In this document: positions 15,430 to 25,041 of the stretch, piece by piece
Layout: each line of letters begins with the position of its first letter
Numbering within the stretch: the first letter of the stretch is position 1
Source of the DNA: an uncultured Deferribacteraceae bacterium
GTDB taxonomy: Bacteria; Chrysiogenota; Deferribacteres; CAMZNJ01
DNA length: 64,000 bases
Reading direction: 5' to 3'
Assembly: GCA_947313855.1 (NCBI GenBank)
Contig: CAMZNS010000026.1
Location: forward strand, 13,124 to 77,123
Position numbers and translations under genes: made by a program
Notes under the pieces: generated by a model
Told to the model about the DNA's origin: nothing
Seen by the model: only the letters and a program-made list of their open reading frames with translations
The model's database searches: none

Positions 15430-17853
15430 TTAGAAGGCGACGTTTCCTATGCCGAAGTGCACCAATCCTGTTGCTGAGTCGTATTTGTAGGGTGTGAGTT
15501 TGTGTCCGAATTCGAGTCGGAACAGGCCAGCAGGTGTGCGGAATCGTAGTCCGATACCTATTGATTGTAGTAGCCCTTCGTTGTACTGTTTGCCTACGAC
15601 GTTAAACATGTATCCGCCATCGTAAAAGACAACAGCTTGTATGTACCCTTCGTTGTTGATGGATGCGATGAGTTCTTGTGAGAACACGAAGAAGTTGTCG
15701 CCACCGATGATACCGTCGTCGGCGTGTATGGCGATGGAGTTGGGTGAGAATCCGCGTATGGAGCCGATACCACCGCGGAAGTAGCGTGCTTCGCCGGGTA
15801 TTGGGTTGTTGTTGAGGGGGAGTAGTGTTGATTGGTTTGTGGTAGTGTTGAGTGTGAAGTACTCTTTGAAGGTGTAGTAGTTTGCGGCGTAGGCGAATAT
15901 CTCTTGGTAGTTTTCGTCGCCACCGAGAACGCCCCCTGTGTAGGTGTACCGCATGCCGGCACTTTTTCCGGACGCTGGGTAGAGGTTGTTGTTGAGTGAG
16001 TTGTAGTAGACGGATAGGTCGGTGGACCATGTGGTGGAGACACCTTCACTATCGATGATGCTTTGTGGTGTGAATTGTGCTGATGCGTTGTAGATCTCTT
16101 TGCGACGCCAGTTGAGTCCTACGGCACCGTAGAGGTTTGGCACAAAGATGTTGCGGAAAACGGTGGTTGAGAGTCCGATTTCGCGGGAGCTGTAAGACAG
16201 GGATGAGACGTCTTGGTGGTTGCTGTAGTAGACGGTTGATCGGAGCCCTGTTTTGGAGTCGAACACTCTGGGGTTGGTGAAAGACAGATCGATGGTTGAG
16301 TCGTCAAACCCTAGTTGCACGGTGGTATCGACTAGGTAGCCACGCCCCCAGAAGTTGTCTTTGTAGAGTTTGCCGATGATGAGGAAGTCGCCGTTGGTGG
16401 TGAAGCTGAGTCCGAGGTTGAATTCACCGGTGGCGGATTCTTCGAGTGAGACTTCGAGGTCCACGTATTTTTTGCCTGTGGATTCGTTAACGGTGAAGTT
16501 TTTGTAGTTGTAGGTAACGTTGGAGAAGTAGCCTGTGCGGATGACGTTGATGTATCCTGACTGCACATTTGAGGCGTTGATGAGGTTGCCTTCGGGCATG
16601 GAGTCGAATTGTCGGCGTATTATTCGGTCTTGGGTGACGGTGTTCCCCACAACATTGAGGTGGTTGAGGTAGTATTTGTCCCCTTTGTTGATCATGAATT
16701 CTATGTTGAGCACGGCAATATCTTGTGTGCCTCGAAATTGAAATTGCACGTCGGCGAGGATGTAACCGAGGTTGCTGAATTTGCTACGAATACTTTGCGA
16801 TGCGTCTTCGAGTTTGCTTGCGTCGATGGGTTTGCCTGCATCGAGGTCGACTAGGTCGAGTAGTTCTTCGGCGGAGAATAGGTTGTCGTTGCCGGTGATG
16901 CTGAGGTTGCCGAGGTAGAATATGTCGCCTTCGTCGATATCGAATGATACGCGGAGTATGCCTTTGGCGTCGTCGTCTACGCTAACGCGTGCTTCGGATA
17001 CGCGTACGTTGAGGTATCCTAGTCGTGCGTATTCGGCGATGATAATCTGTTTGTCTCGTCCGAGTTTGGCGTAGTCTAAAATCCCTGTGCTGCTTAGTTT
17101 TGACCAGAAGGATTTCTCTTTGGAGAGTAGTTTTGATCGTAGTTTGGCTTCATCGAGGACGGTGTTGCCGGGGAAGTCGATGTTGTAGATTTTGGCTTTG
17201 AAGCCTTCGTTGACGAGTATGTTGATGTCGAAGTTGCCGTTGTTGGGTTCGAGTGCGTATGCGATGGAGTAGTTGGAGTATTTTTTGCTGGCAATATATT
17301 TATTGAGTTCCACGGCTGTGGAGTTCATTAGGTCTCGGGTGTATGTTTTGTTGGTTTTGAGCGTAGATTTGGAGACGAGTGTTTTGGATTTGAGTTTTAC
17401 GTTGCCTGTGGATGTTACGCTGTTGACTTTGGGGTTGTCGTAGATGTGGTATACGATGGCAACATTGGCACCGTCGGCTTGTTCGTACAGGTCTACGGCG
17501 ACATACTCCACTTTGTAGGTTTGGTAGATCTCTTTGATGCTGTCGTCGAGTTGTTGGTAATCGAAGGTGGTGCCCACTTGTACGGCAACGGTGGCGAGTG
17601 CGGTTTGTGAGTATCTTGAGTTGTCGGTGAAGTCAACGGAGGAGATACGCAATTGTTTGTCCATGGCATTGTTGGGAGAGATGGGTGTGCCTGTGCTGAT
17701 GTATTCGGGTATGGATAGGGTGTTGTTGTCGGTAGGTTTGTCGCCGAGTGCCGTGTTGGGGAGCAGGGTTAGTGTGGGTGTCAGTATTAGTAGGGCGACA
17801 CTGAGTAATGCGATTAGTTTGTGTTTGTGTGCGAGGGGTGTGTTTGCGGTCAT
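15430..17853 (-). CDS. bamA: BamA outer membrane protein assembly factor
   Basis: An 807-residue outer-membrane protein that folds beta-barrel proteins into the outer membrane. After a signal peptide (about 1-37) come five POTRA repeats (about 65-450) and a C-terminal 16-strand barrel with the loop 6 motif IRGF (about 696) and a terminal Phe (GNVAF), the BAM recognition signal. Its ATG overlaps the murA TGA as ATGA, so the two are translationally coupled. Confidence 0.96.
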   Translation of the reverse strand: MTANTPLAHKHKLIALLSVALLILTPTLTLLPNTALGDKPTDNNTLSIPEYISTGTPISPNNAMDKQLRISSVDFTDNSRYSQTALATVAVQVGTTFDYQQLDDSIKEIYQTYKVEYVAVDLYEQADGANVAIVYHIYDNPKVNSVTSTGNVKLKSKTLVSKSTLKTNKTYTRDLMNSTAVELNKYIASKKYSNYSIAYALEPNNGNFDINILVNEGFKAKIYNIDFPGNTVLDEAKLRSKLLSKEKSFWSKLSSTGILDYAKLGRDKQIIIAEYARLGYLNVRVSEARVSVDDDAKGILRVSFDIDEGDIFYLGNLSITGNDNLFSAEELLDLVDLDAGKPIDASKLEDASQSIRSKFSNLGYILADVQFQFRGTQDIAVLNIEFMINKGDKYYLNHLNVVGNTVTQDRIIRRQFDSMPEGNLINASNVQSGYINVIRTGYFSNVTYNYKNFTVNESTGKKYVDLEVSLEESATGEFNLGLSFTTNGDFLIIGKLYKDNFWGRGYLVDTTVQLGFDDSTIDLSFTNPRVFDSKTGLRSTVYYSNHQDVSSLSYSSREIGLSTTVFRNIFVPNLYGAVGLNWRRKEIYNASAQFTPQSIIDSEGVSTTWSTDLSVYYNSLNNNLYPASGKSAGMRYTYTGGVLGGDENYQEIFAYAANYYTFKEYFTLNTTTNQSTLLPLNNNPIPGEARYFRGGIGSIRGFSPNSIAIHADDGIIGGDNFFVFSQELIASINNEGYIQAVVFYDGGYMFNVVGKQYNEGLLQSIGIGLRFRTPAGLFRLEFGHKLTPYKYDSATGLVHFGIGNVAF

Positions 17854-19139
17854 GATTGCCTCGTAATCTTGGCACCGAGGGCGATGAGTTTGTCTTCAAA
17901 CTTTTCGTAACCGCGGTCGAGGTGGTAGATATCGTGTATTTCGGTGGTGCCTTGGGCACACAGTCCGGCGATGAGCAGGGATGCACTGGCACGAAGGTCG
18001 GTTGCTTTGACCGGTGCTCCGTAAAGGGTTTCAACGCCGGTGATAAATGCTGTGGTTTCGTTGGCGTGAATATGTGCACCCATTCGGTTCAGTTCAGGAA
18101 CGTGCATGAATCTGTTTTCGAATATATTTTCGGTGACGATGGAGGTACCGTCGCTAATGGCGAGTAGTGTCATGAGTTGTGCTTGCATGTCGGTGGGCAT
18201 TCCGGGGTAGGGGTTTGTGTCCACGTCCACAGCTTGGAGGCGTTTTTTTGCGATAACGTGTACCGATCCGATGTGTGAGTTGTCGGCGTAGATTTCGGCA
18301 CCCATGGCTTGTAGTTTGTGGATGACGGTGTTGAGGGTGCTGATGGGGCAGTTGTGTACAATAACGTCGCCACCGGTGGCGGTTACGGCACAGAGGAGTG
18401 TGCCCGCTTCGATCCTGTCGGGCATGATGCTGTATTCGGCACTAGATAAGGACTCAACACCAGTGATAACAAGGGTATTGCTACCTATCCCCGATATGGA
18501 GGCACCCATGTTGAGGAGGGCGTGGCAGAGGTCGACGATTTCGGGTTCCATGGCGGCATTGCGAATGGTTGTGGTTCCGGTGGCAAGGGTGGCGGCCATG
18601 AGGATGTTTGCCGTGCCGGTGACGGTGACTTTGTCGAAATCGATATTCGCACCGTGAAGTTTGCCGTCAACGCTCCCTTCGATGTAGCCATGGTTGATGC
18701 TAATGGTGGCACCCATGAGTTGTAGTGCTTTGAGGTGTAGGTCGACAGGTCGTGCACCGATGGTGCAGCCGCCGGGGAGGGAGACCTTGGCGGTGCCGCG
18801 GCTTGCTAGAAGGGGACCAAGAACAAGGATGCTAGCACGCATGCGACTAACGATGTCGTAGGGGGCGTGGCATTGTGTGGGTGTGCCGTCGTGGTTGTTG
18901 GTGACTGTGAGGACGCGATTCTTGGCATGGGAGACGCTCAAACCGAGGGTTGTGAGGAGTGTGGCGAATCCGTTAACGTCGGAGAGTAGGGGGACGTTGC
19001 TTAGTTTGTGTCTGCCGTTGGCGAGGAGTGTGGCGGCAATGATGGGGAGGGAGGCGTTTTTCGAGCCACTAACAAACGATTCGCCACGCAAGGTGGTGCC
19101 ACCAGTGACAATAAGTTTTTCACTAACGTTATCTATCAT
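17850..19139 (-). CDS. murA: UDP-N-acetylglucosamine 1-carboxyvinyltransferase
   Basis: A 429-residue enolpyruvyl transferase for the first committed step of peptidoglycan synthesis. The fosfomycin-target Cys lies in LPGGCTIGARPVD, and the SGSKNASLPI start motif is intact. ATG 19139 was chosen because the family begins about eight residues before this motif and GAAGG precedes it; the frame stays open to 19226 but would give an unusual N-terminus. It overlaps bamA by 4 nt. Confidence 0.95.
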   Translation of the reverse strand: MIDNVSEKLIVTGGTTLRGESFVSGSKNASLPIIAATLLANGRHKLSNVPLLSDVNGFATLLTTLGLSVSHAKNRVLTVTNNHDGTPTQCHAPYDIVSRMRASILVLGPLLASRGTAKVSLPGGCTIGARPVDLHLKALQLMGATISINHGYIEGSVDGKLHGANIDFDKVTVTGTANILMAATLATGTTTIRNAAMEPEIVDLCHALLNMGASISGIGSNTLVITGVESLSSAEYSIMPDRIEAGTLLCAVTATGGDVIVHNCPISTLNTVIHKLQAMGAEIYADNSHIGSVHVIAKKRLQAVDVDTNPYPGMPTDMQAQLMTLLAISDGTSIVTENIFENRFMHVPELNRMGAHIHANETTAFITGVETLYGAPVKATDLRASASLLIAGLCAQGTTEIHDIYHLDRGYEKFEDKLIALGAKITRQS

Positions 19140-19277
19140 AGTTTCAATACCTTCAACTGTAGTTGTCTGCGACACGGTCGTACGCTTTGCACGGCTGTGT
19201 AGATTGCCCCCGCGGGTCGTACGCAAGGAGATTTACACAAAAACTATAAACATGCTAACACATTTTTTCTTATTTTT

Positions 19278-20513
19278 CTATTGTTTATATTGACTACCCA
19301 ATACAAGGTGTAATACGCGTGGGGTGCCGTTGAAATCGGCATAAACCCTGTAAGTAAGAGTGGTGTGTTGCCATATGGATGAAAAATTTTCAGGGGATAC
19401 GATGGAACTACTACCATCAGGGGGCGACACGGGTGAGAATTTCCTCAAAACGGACAGCAAACCGTCGACGCCTAGTTGGATCGGGGTGGCAGTGGCGGTG
19501 CTGGTGGCGGTAAAGCGAGTGTTGTGGGGGAGCTCAAAGAAGGCTTCGCCGGTGCCATCCACTAATATCATGGGGAGGAGTGGAATAATGGTGGCGTAAA
19601 ACTCGTCGCCACGACCACTGGGGGGAGTCAGAGCAATCTTGGGCTCATGGAGGGTGCTAAGGGGGAGACAAGAATACTCTTGGGCACAAATGTAGGGGGG
19701 ATTGCAAACCACAATATGGCTTCGGGGGATGCCTAGGTGGTGGGGAGCAAGGGCATCGCCGAGAACAAGGGTGAGGGGGGACACCTTAGGGGGGGCACCC
19801 GTGGAACCCGTGGCACCCGTGGCACCCGTGGAACCCGTGGCACCCGTGGAATAATGGGTGGCATCGGCGACGCGTACCCCGAAGTTGAGGGCATTCTGAT
19901 GGGCAACACCGAGGGCGTCGGCAGAGATATCCACACCCATGACGCGAACGGGGATGCTAGGCGTGGAACCCATGGCTTCCAACAGAATAGTCAGGGCGAT
20001 GCAACCGCTACCTGTGCAGAGATCTAATACGGTGATGGGATCGTTATGCTGTTTGTGTAGGCGTTGCAACGCTGTGAGGGCGTGGTGCACGAGTATTTCG
20101 GTCTCACCGCGTGGGATAAGTACACTGGGGGACACCATAAAATCGTAGCCGTAAAAATTGCATGTGCCTGTGATGTGGTGGAGGGGGGTACCCTGCTTGA
20201 GCCTTTGGACGTGTGCCTCTAGGGTAGCAAGGTTGAGGCTGATTGTTCCTTGTAGGGTGGGGGATTTGGCGTCGCTGTAACTAATGTTGCAGATGTGTGC
20301 AACAAGTTCGTAGTAGAATGTGTGCGGTAGTTGTGGCACGCACTGGCGGAATATCTCCCGACCTTGGGCGAGGGTTACGGTGGTCGTTGCAGGGTGGTGG
20401 TCAGGGTCATGGTCATGGTGGCTGTGGTGGCTGTGGTGGTTCATGGCGTTGTGCTCAGGGTCATGGTCATGGTCATGGTGGCTGTGGTGGCTGTGGTGGC
20501 TGTGGTGGTTCAT
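19278..20513 (-). CDS. prmC: Release factor glutamine methyltransferase PrmC with His-rich N-terminus
   Basis: PrmC methylates the Gln of the GGQ motif in release factors, and its substrate gene prfA lies directly upstream. The methyltransferase core is clear: an N-terminal helical domain (from about residue 45), the SAM motif DLCTGSGCIA and the catalytic NPPY. The protein has 411 residues against about 285 usually. The first 43 residues are a His/Asp/Ser repeat in which the start segment MNHHSHHSHH occurs twice. A second insert (about 220-245) is a Gly-Ser-Thr-Ala repeat. The true start is uncertain because the N-terminal repeat duplicates the ATG. Confidence 0.92.
   Translation of the reverse strand: MNHHSHHSHHSHHDHDHDPEHNAMNHHSHHSHHDHDPDHHPATTTVTLAQGREIFRQCVPQLPHTFYYELVAHICNISYSDAKSPTLQGTISLNLATLEAHVQRLKQGTPLHHITGTCNFYGYDFMVSPSVLIPRGETEILVHHALTALQRLHKQHNDPITVLDLCTGSGCIALTILLEAMGSTPSIPVRVMGVDISADALGVAHQNALNFGVRVADATHYSTGATGSTGATGATGSTGAPPKVSPLTLVLGDALAPHHLGIPRSHIVVCNPPYICAQEYSCLPLSTLHEPKIALTPPSGRGDEFYATIIPLLPMILVDGTGEAFFELPHNTRFTATSTATATPIQLGVDGLLSVLRKFSPVSPPDGSSSIVSPENFSSIWQHTTLTYRVYADFNGTPRVLHLVLGSQYKQ
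19789..19852 (-). repeat. In-frame GSTGAT repeat in prmC
   Basis: Nine-bp units (GGCACCCGT/GGAACCCGT) read on the minus strand as repeated Thr-Gly-Ala/Ser in a loop of the methyltransferase domain. Confidence 0.85.
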
Positions 20514-20541
20514 GGCGTTGTGCTCATGGTGGCTGTGGTGC
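20399..20541 (-). repeat. Repeat spanning the prmC start, His-rich coding
   Basis: Two copies of a unit of about 60 bp, each made of GTGGCT/GTGGTG and CATGGT sub-repeats, plus a third partial copy that ends 5 bp before the prfA stop codon. The first two copies encode the His-rich N-terminus of PrmC, and each contains a potential ATG. Confidence 0.85.
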
Positions 20542-20546
20542 CCTGC

Positions 20547-21620
20547 CTACAGCCCTTCACTTTTCAGCATCTCGGCACGGTAGTTGGAGATGAGTGCGTT
20601 TACAACTTCGTGTAGCTCCCCCACCATGACTTTGTCGAGGGAGTGTAGTGTTAGGTTGATTCGGTGGTCGGTGAGTCGGTTTTGGGGGAAGTTGTAGGTA
20701 CGGATACGTTCGCTACGATCGCCACTCCCCACTTGAGATTTGCGTGTTGAGGCGGTTTCGTCGTCGCGAGATTTGATCATGGCGTCGAAAATTCTAGCTT
20801 TCAAGATTTTCATTGCTTTGTCGCGATTTTTTATCTGACTACGTTCGTCTTGGCAAGAGACAACAACGCCTGTGGGTGTGTGTGTGATACGCACAGCTGA
20901 GTCGGTGGTGTTAACATGCTGACCGCCGGCACCGCTAGCACGGAACGTGTCTATTTTGAGGTCGGAGTCGTTTATTTCCACTTCGATGTCGTCGGGTTCA
21001 GGGATAATTGCGACGGTGCAAGCTGATGTGTGAATACGTCCTGATGCTTCTGTGGTTGGGATTCGTTGGACACGGTGTGTGCCAGCTTCAAATTTGAGGT
21101 GGGAGTAGACGCTATCACCGCGAACAGTTGCGATAACCTCTTTGTAGCCGCCAACGTCGGATTCGGCAACTTCGACGAGTTCTAGTTTCCATCGCATCAT
21201 TTCGGCATACCGTTCGTACATGCGGAGCATATCGGCAACAAAAAGGGATGACTCGTCACCACCTGTGCCGGCACGTATTTCGATGAAGATATTTTTGTCG
21301 TCAAGGGGATCTTTGGGTAGCAGAAGTTGTCGAAGTTCGGCTTCCGTGGTGGCGAGGAGAGGTTCGTTCTCGTCCAGTTCCCCTTTGGCAAGCTCTTTCA
21401 TGTCGGAGTCAGATGTTGGGTCGGATAGGAGTTGTTTAGCCTCTTGAATATTGGCACTGATGCGTTTGTATTCGTTGTATTTGTCCACAATGGCACGTTT
21501 TTCATTGGCTTCGCGTCCGTATTTTTGTAACGCACGTCGATCGGAGAGAACATTGGGATCCATGAGGAGGGCATTTAGCTCTTCGACACGGGCGGTAACG
21601 CCTTCGAGTTTTGAAAACAT
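20547..21620 (-). CDS. prfA: Peptide chain release factor 1
   Basis: A 357-residue class I release factor for UAA/UAG stops. The GAGGQHVN motif (about residue 230) that enters the peptidyl transferase centre is intact, and the length matches RF1. There is no internal in-frame UGA, so it is not RF2. ATG 21620 follows AGGTG; the frame is open to 21728 but upstream residues do not match the family. It is the first gene of the long minus-strand run through lpxA and beyond. Confidence 0.96.
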   Translation of the reverse strand: MFSKLEGVTARVEELNALLMDPNVLSDRRALQKYGREANEKRAIVDKYNEYKRISANIQEAKQLLSDPTSDSDMKELAKGELDENEPLLATTEAELRQLLLPKDPLDDKNIFIEIRAGTGGDESSLFVADMLRMYERYAEMMRWKLELVEVAESDVGGYKEVIATVRGDSVYSHLKFEAGTHRVQRIPTTEASGRIHTSACTVAIIPEPDDIEVEINDSDLKIDTFRASGAGGQHVNTTDSAVRITHTPTGVVVSCQDERSQIKNRDKAMKILKARIFDAMIKSRDDETASTRKSQVGSGDRSERIRTYNFPQNRLTDHRINLTLHSLDKVMVGELHEVVNALISNYRAEMLKSEGL

Positions 21621-21746
21621 AATAATACACCTAGGTTTTGCAGTAGTTGTGGGCAAGGGTGGCTCAAAAATGGGGGGGGGTGTGTATGCTGGGTCTTGGG
21701 GTACGGATGCATGTGAGTCGGAGCTCAAGAATCCCTTGCGTATTGT

Positions 21747-21775
21747 AGTATGTAGAAATACTGGGTGTTTGTCAA
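21747..21775 (-). promoter_or_regulatory. Probable promoter of the prfA-prmC-murA-bamA-lpx operon
   Basis: TTGACA, a 17-bp spacer and CATACT on the minus strand, about 130 bp upstream of the prfA start. It is the only good sigma70-like site I see ahead of this gene run. The rest of 21,621-21,825 shows no gene. Confidence 0.55.
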
Positions 21776-21825
21776 GGGTATAAAATTGCGGGGGTGTGTG
21801 GTGCGGAAAAATATGAGGAGGCGGT

Positions 21826-21945
21826 TCACGTTGCTAAGACGGTCGTCGGTTGCGTTGGTGAGGAGGCGGTTGCGTTGCTAAGACGGTCGTCGGTTGCGTT
21901 GGTGAGGAGGCGGTTCACGTTGCTAAGACGGTCGTCGGTTGCGTT
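21826..21945 (-). repeat. Serial copies of the 3' end of the GNAT-like gene
   Basis: About three copies of a unit of roughly 40 bp. The copy nearest the gene contains its last codons and TAG stop; the next two repeat the same bases, including the stop trinucleotide, downstream. Confidence 0.85.
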
Positions 21946-22183
21946 TAATGTATTCGCGTAGCTCGGGGATAAGGGAAACAATAGGTTTGCCCTCTTTGGC
22001 GGAGTAAGACACAAGTTGGGAAAAAAGTTGGACATCGAGCCTGTTTTTCTCGAAATCACTGAGAATGTGCATCTCATAAACAACAAGGTGACCACCTTTG
22101 TCGGTGAATAGAATGGAAGCAATACGGTTGTCGTCTTCACTGTAAACATGGAACCCCTCTTGGTCGAGAATGGTGTTAAACAA
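21923..22183 (-). CDS. Small GNAT-like (YjdJ/COG2388-type) acetyltransferase-family protein
   Basis: An 86-residue protein with the pattern of the mini-GNAT family: a beta strand pair (RIASILFTDKGG), a strand ending in MHIL where the family has an H-T-x-V motif, a helix, then IVSLIPELREYIKRN, matching the family's final strand and Y-I-x-x-H end. Active-site His and Cys positions of typical members are not clear. The start is inferred as TTG 22183 because GGAGG lies 6 nt upstream; no useful ATG exists in frame except one inside the upstream repeat (22249). It lies downstream of metC but is separated by repeat-rich DNA. Confidence 0.55.
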   Translation of the reverse strand: MFNTILDQEGFHVYSEDDNRIASILFTDKGGHLVVYEMHILSDFEKNRLDVQLFSQLVSYSAKEGKPIVSLIPELREYIKRNRRPS

Positions 22184-22202
22184 AGGAACCCTCCAAAGCA
22201 GA

Positions 22203-22440
22203 TTGGCGTACGGCGTGCGGTGTGCGGTGTGCGGTGTGCCGTGTGGCAATAAACCGTCGGAACACTGTGCTGTTCACGGTGTGGTCGTAACTGACTGTTA
22301 GGAGTATAAGGTATTTTGAGGGGAATTTCAACCCTATCGCTTATGGCTCTCGAATGGGGATATGGGTGACACCAGTGCCGAGACACCAGTGCCGAGACAC
22401 CAGTGCCACGACACACGGAGCCACGACCCCAGCACCCGAT
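22203..22440. repeat. Repeat-rich gap between the GNAT-like gene and metC
   Basis: Two short arrays, GTGCGGT (22,203-22,240) and a 15-bp unit with AGTGCCGAGACACC (about 22,365-22,440), separated by about 120 bp in which I see no gene. Confidence 0.75.
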
Positions 22441-22462
22441 ACCGGACCCCAGCACCGCAACT

Positions 22463-23704
22463 TTAGAGGCTAGTTTCGTGAGACTTCGATTCACCTTGAG
22501 TAGAAGGTTTCGAAGTACTACTTCCCAGGCGATCAAACCCTTTTTCCAGGTCGGCAATAAGGTCGTCAACATCTTCAAGACCGATGTGAATACGGAACAG
22601 GCTACCGTTGAAGTCGACGCCACCTTCATGGCGGAATTTTTCCAGCTCTTCAGGTTGATTCATGAGCATGAGCGATTCGTAGCCACCCCATGAGTATGCC
22701 ATGGCGAAGTGGTCGAAGTTTTCGATAAATTCTGCAGCACGTTCAGGTGTGAGGTGCTCTTTGAGTACAAACGAAAAGAGTCCGTTGGCACCCGAGAAGT
22801 CACGCTTGAAGATGTCACTCCCTTTGCAGTCGTCCAGCATGGGGTGGAACACTTTGTCCACTTCACTGCGGGATTTGAGCCAGTTGGCAACTTTTAGTCC
22901 TGCGTCGTGATGGTAATCGAGGCGTATCAGAATCGTGCGTAATCCTCTCAGTGCCATGTAGGCGGTGTCGGGATCGACTGTTTGCCCCATGAGGTAGGAG
23001 TATTCGAACAGCTGATGCCAGTGTTTTTCGTTGCTCATGGCCATGCCGAGTAGAATGTCGGAGTGTCCTGTAACATATTTTGTGCCCGATTGCATGGAGA
23101 TATCCACACCGTGATCGAGGGGGCGGAATAGAACACCAGCCGCATAAGTGTTGTCGATCATGGTGACAATGTTGGGGTTGACACCTTTCACAGCTTTGAC
23201 GATGGCAGGCACGTCTTGTACCTCCATGGTGATGGAGCCGGGGGATTCCATGTACACAATTGTTGTTTCGGGTTGTATAAGGGCAGAAATGTCGGAACCG
23301 ATGGAGGGATCGTAGTATGTTGTGGAGACGTTCATTCGTGTCAGGATTGTGTCGCAGAAGGAGCGTACAGGTTCGTAGACATTGCCGGGGACGAGGATGT
23401 TGTCGCCACTTTTGATAAATGCAAGGATGGGGGTCGTAATAGCAGCAACGCCTGAAGGGTAGAGGGCACAGCCAGCACTATTTTCCAGCTCAGTCATGGC
23501 ATCTTGGAAAGCGAATTGGGTTAAGCCCCCACGCCTACCGTAGATAAATTCTTTATTCTTAGCATTTTTGCCCCTAAAAGCCTTATCCTTGAGGGTAGGG
23601 AACAGGAGGGACGAAGCACGTTGGATGACAGGCGACACACCCCCTTGAGTGTAGCGGTCTTTGCGTCCCGCTGTGATGAGTTTGGTTCTAAATTTTTCAG
23701 ACAT
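22463..23704 (-). CDS. metC: Cystathionine beta-lyase, PLP-dependent
   Basis: A 413-residue Cys/Met-metabolism PLP enzyme. The PLP Lys lies in SGTKYVTGHSD, the pattern of the E. coli MetC group rather than gamma-synthases, and IDNTYAAG marks the cofactor Asp. MetC splits cystathionine to homocysteine, pyruvate and ammonia through a 2-aminoacrylate intermediate. AAAGGAG precedes the start. With the symporter and ridA upstream on the same strand it forms a likely operon in which RidA would clear the reactive enamine. Confidence 0.9.
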   Translation of the reverse strand: MSEKFRTKLITAGRKDRYTQGGVSPVIQRASSLLFPTLKDKAFRGKNAKNKEFIYGRRGGLTQFAFQDAMTELENSAGCALYPSGVAAITTPILAFIKSGDNILVPGNVYEPVRSFCDTILTRMNVSTTYYDPSIGSDISALIQPETTIVYMESPGSITMEVQDVPAIVKAVKGVNPNIVTMIDNTYAAGVLFRPLDHGVDISMQSGTKYVTGHSDILLGMAMSNEKHWHQLFEYSYLMGQTVDPDTAYMALRGLRTILIRLDYHHDAGLKVANWLKSRSEVDKVFHPMLDDCKGSDIFKRDFSGANGLFSFVLKEHLTPERAAEFIENFDHFAMAYSWGGYESLMLMNQPEELEKFRHEGGVDFNGSLFRIHIGLEDVDDLIADLEKGFDRLGSSTSKPSTQGESKSHETSL

Positions 23705-23740
23705 ATGAAAACTCCTTTCAATAGTAAATGTTTATGTTGG

Positions 23741-24949
23741 TTAACGTCGTCGTTTCTTTGTAAATCGCTCCACAAGCTGTGCACCGTTCAGGTCATGAAC
23801 AACGTTGACAACGGTGGTAGGTGCATCGGTGATGATACCGATAAGAACAAGGATTGGCAACACTTCGATGGGTAGTCCAAGGGCGGCAATGATGAATATC
23901 TCCCCCAGAAAAGCACCACCCGGAACACCGCCAACAATAACCGCCGACAGAACGGCAATGAGCATGGTCAGGAAAAATACCTCTAAAGTAATGGGGAGAC
24001 CAAGGAGACCGTAGATAAATACAACCTTGACCACAACAATCATACCCACGCCACCCTTATTGAGGTTGACCATGAGGGGGAGGGCGATGTCAACAACCTC
24101 CTTGTCGATACCCATGTTGTGAGCAGCTTTGATGTTGACAGGTAGGGTGCCCAATGAAGACGCCGTACCCAGTGCTGTGATGGATGGTGCTGCAACGTTT
24201 TTCCAGTAGGCTTTTACGCCGTGCATACCGTCGGCAATGAATGCGTAAATGGTGGAGCCAACAATGTAGTAGATTAGAAGGGCAACGAAGAAGATGGTAA
24301 CAGCACGGGCAAGGGTGGCAAGGACGGCGGTGTCTTGGGATGCCATCGTTGCCGCGAAAAAGGCACCGAGACCGATGGGGGCGAAGAGCATGATGATGCC
24401 GATGACATGCATAACAACATCGTTCCATGCGTCTAGGGCTGCGGACACCTTTTTACCAGATTCGCCAGATTGACCGATGGCAACACCCGTAAGGATGGAC
24501 ATGATGACTAAGGCGAGGATATTGGATTTGGAGAGCAGGTTGACAAAATCGTTTGTGGTTATCATGTTGACGAAGTTGAGGGAGGATTTGGCAGTGACAT
24601 CGGTGGTAACCTTTGAAACATCGTCGAACGTTACCCCTTGGGATATGTTGAAGAATATTGACGCACCAAACATAAAGATGGAGGGGATGAGAGCCATTAG
24701 GGCGGAGATAACGATTATGGCGATCATCATCACACGCAGTTTGCCAAAGTCTGAGATACGGGCGATGGAGGCGGTAACGCTAATGGCTACTAAGGGTACG
24801 ATGACCATGAATAGGAGGTTGAGGAAGATGCTACCGAGTGGTTTGAGTTTGATAGCAATATCTGGGGCTAAGATGCCGAGGGTTCCCCCAGCGAGCATTG
24901 CACCGAGTAGTATTAGCGAGCTACGGTATGGCTCTAAGTATTTCATCAT
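23741..24949 (-). CDS. Dicarboxylate/amino acid:cation symporter (DAACS family)
   Basis: A 402-residue inner-membrane symporter of the GltP/SstT/DctA family. Seen are eight hydrophobic segments, the first re-entrant loop region GTASSLGTLPVN (a Ser-poor version of the family SSSSATLP motif), NLNKGGVGM where the family has the NMDGT-type sodium site, and the second hairpin VPGGAFLG. The changes at the substrate and ion sites mean that the substrate cannot be named; a small neutral amino acid (SstT-like) or dicarboxylate is likely. AAGGAGG precedes ATG 24949. Confidence 0.85.
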   Translation of the reverse strand: MMKYLEPYRSSLILLGAMLAGGTLGILAPDIAIKLKPLGSIFLNLLFMVIVPLVAISVTASIARISDFGKLRVMMIAIIVISALMALIPSIFMFGASIFFNISQGVTFDDVSKVTTDVTAKSSLNFVNMITTNDFVNLLSKSNILALVIMSILTGVAIGQSGESGKKVSAALDAWNDVVMHVIGIIMLFAPIGLGAFFAATMASQDTAVLATLARAVTIFFVALLIYYIVGSTIYAFIADGMHGVKAYWKNVAAPSITALGTASSLGTLPVNIKAAHNMGIDKEVVDIALPLMVNLNKGGVGMIVVVKVVFIYGLLGLPITLEVFFLTMLIAVLSAVIVGGVPGGAFLGEIFIIAALGLPIEVLPILVLIGIITDAPTTVVNVVHDLNGAQLVERFTKKRRR

Positions 24950-24961
24950 TGTGGCAGCCTC

Positions 24962-25031
24962 CTTGTGGTTGCGTGTGGTTGCGTGTGGTTGCGTGCAGTG
25001 TGGTTGCGTGCAGTGTGGTTGCGTGCAGTAT
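24962..25031. repeat. Tandem repeat between ridA and the symporter gene
   Basis: Units GTGTGGTTGC and GTGCAGTGTGGTTGC repeated over 70 bp, between the ridA stop and the ribosome site of the symporter. Confidence 0.9.
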
Positions 25032-25041
25032 TAGTGAGCAG

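Noticed and set aside
21826-22629. 267-codon minus-strand frame overlapping the GNAT-like gene and metC
   Set aside because: It crosses repeats and runs in another frame through two better-supported genes; its composition is low-complexity.
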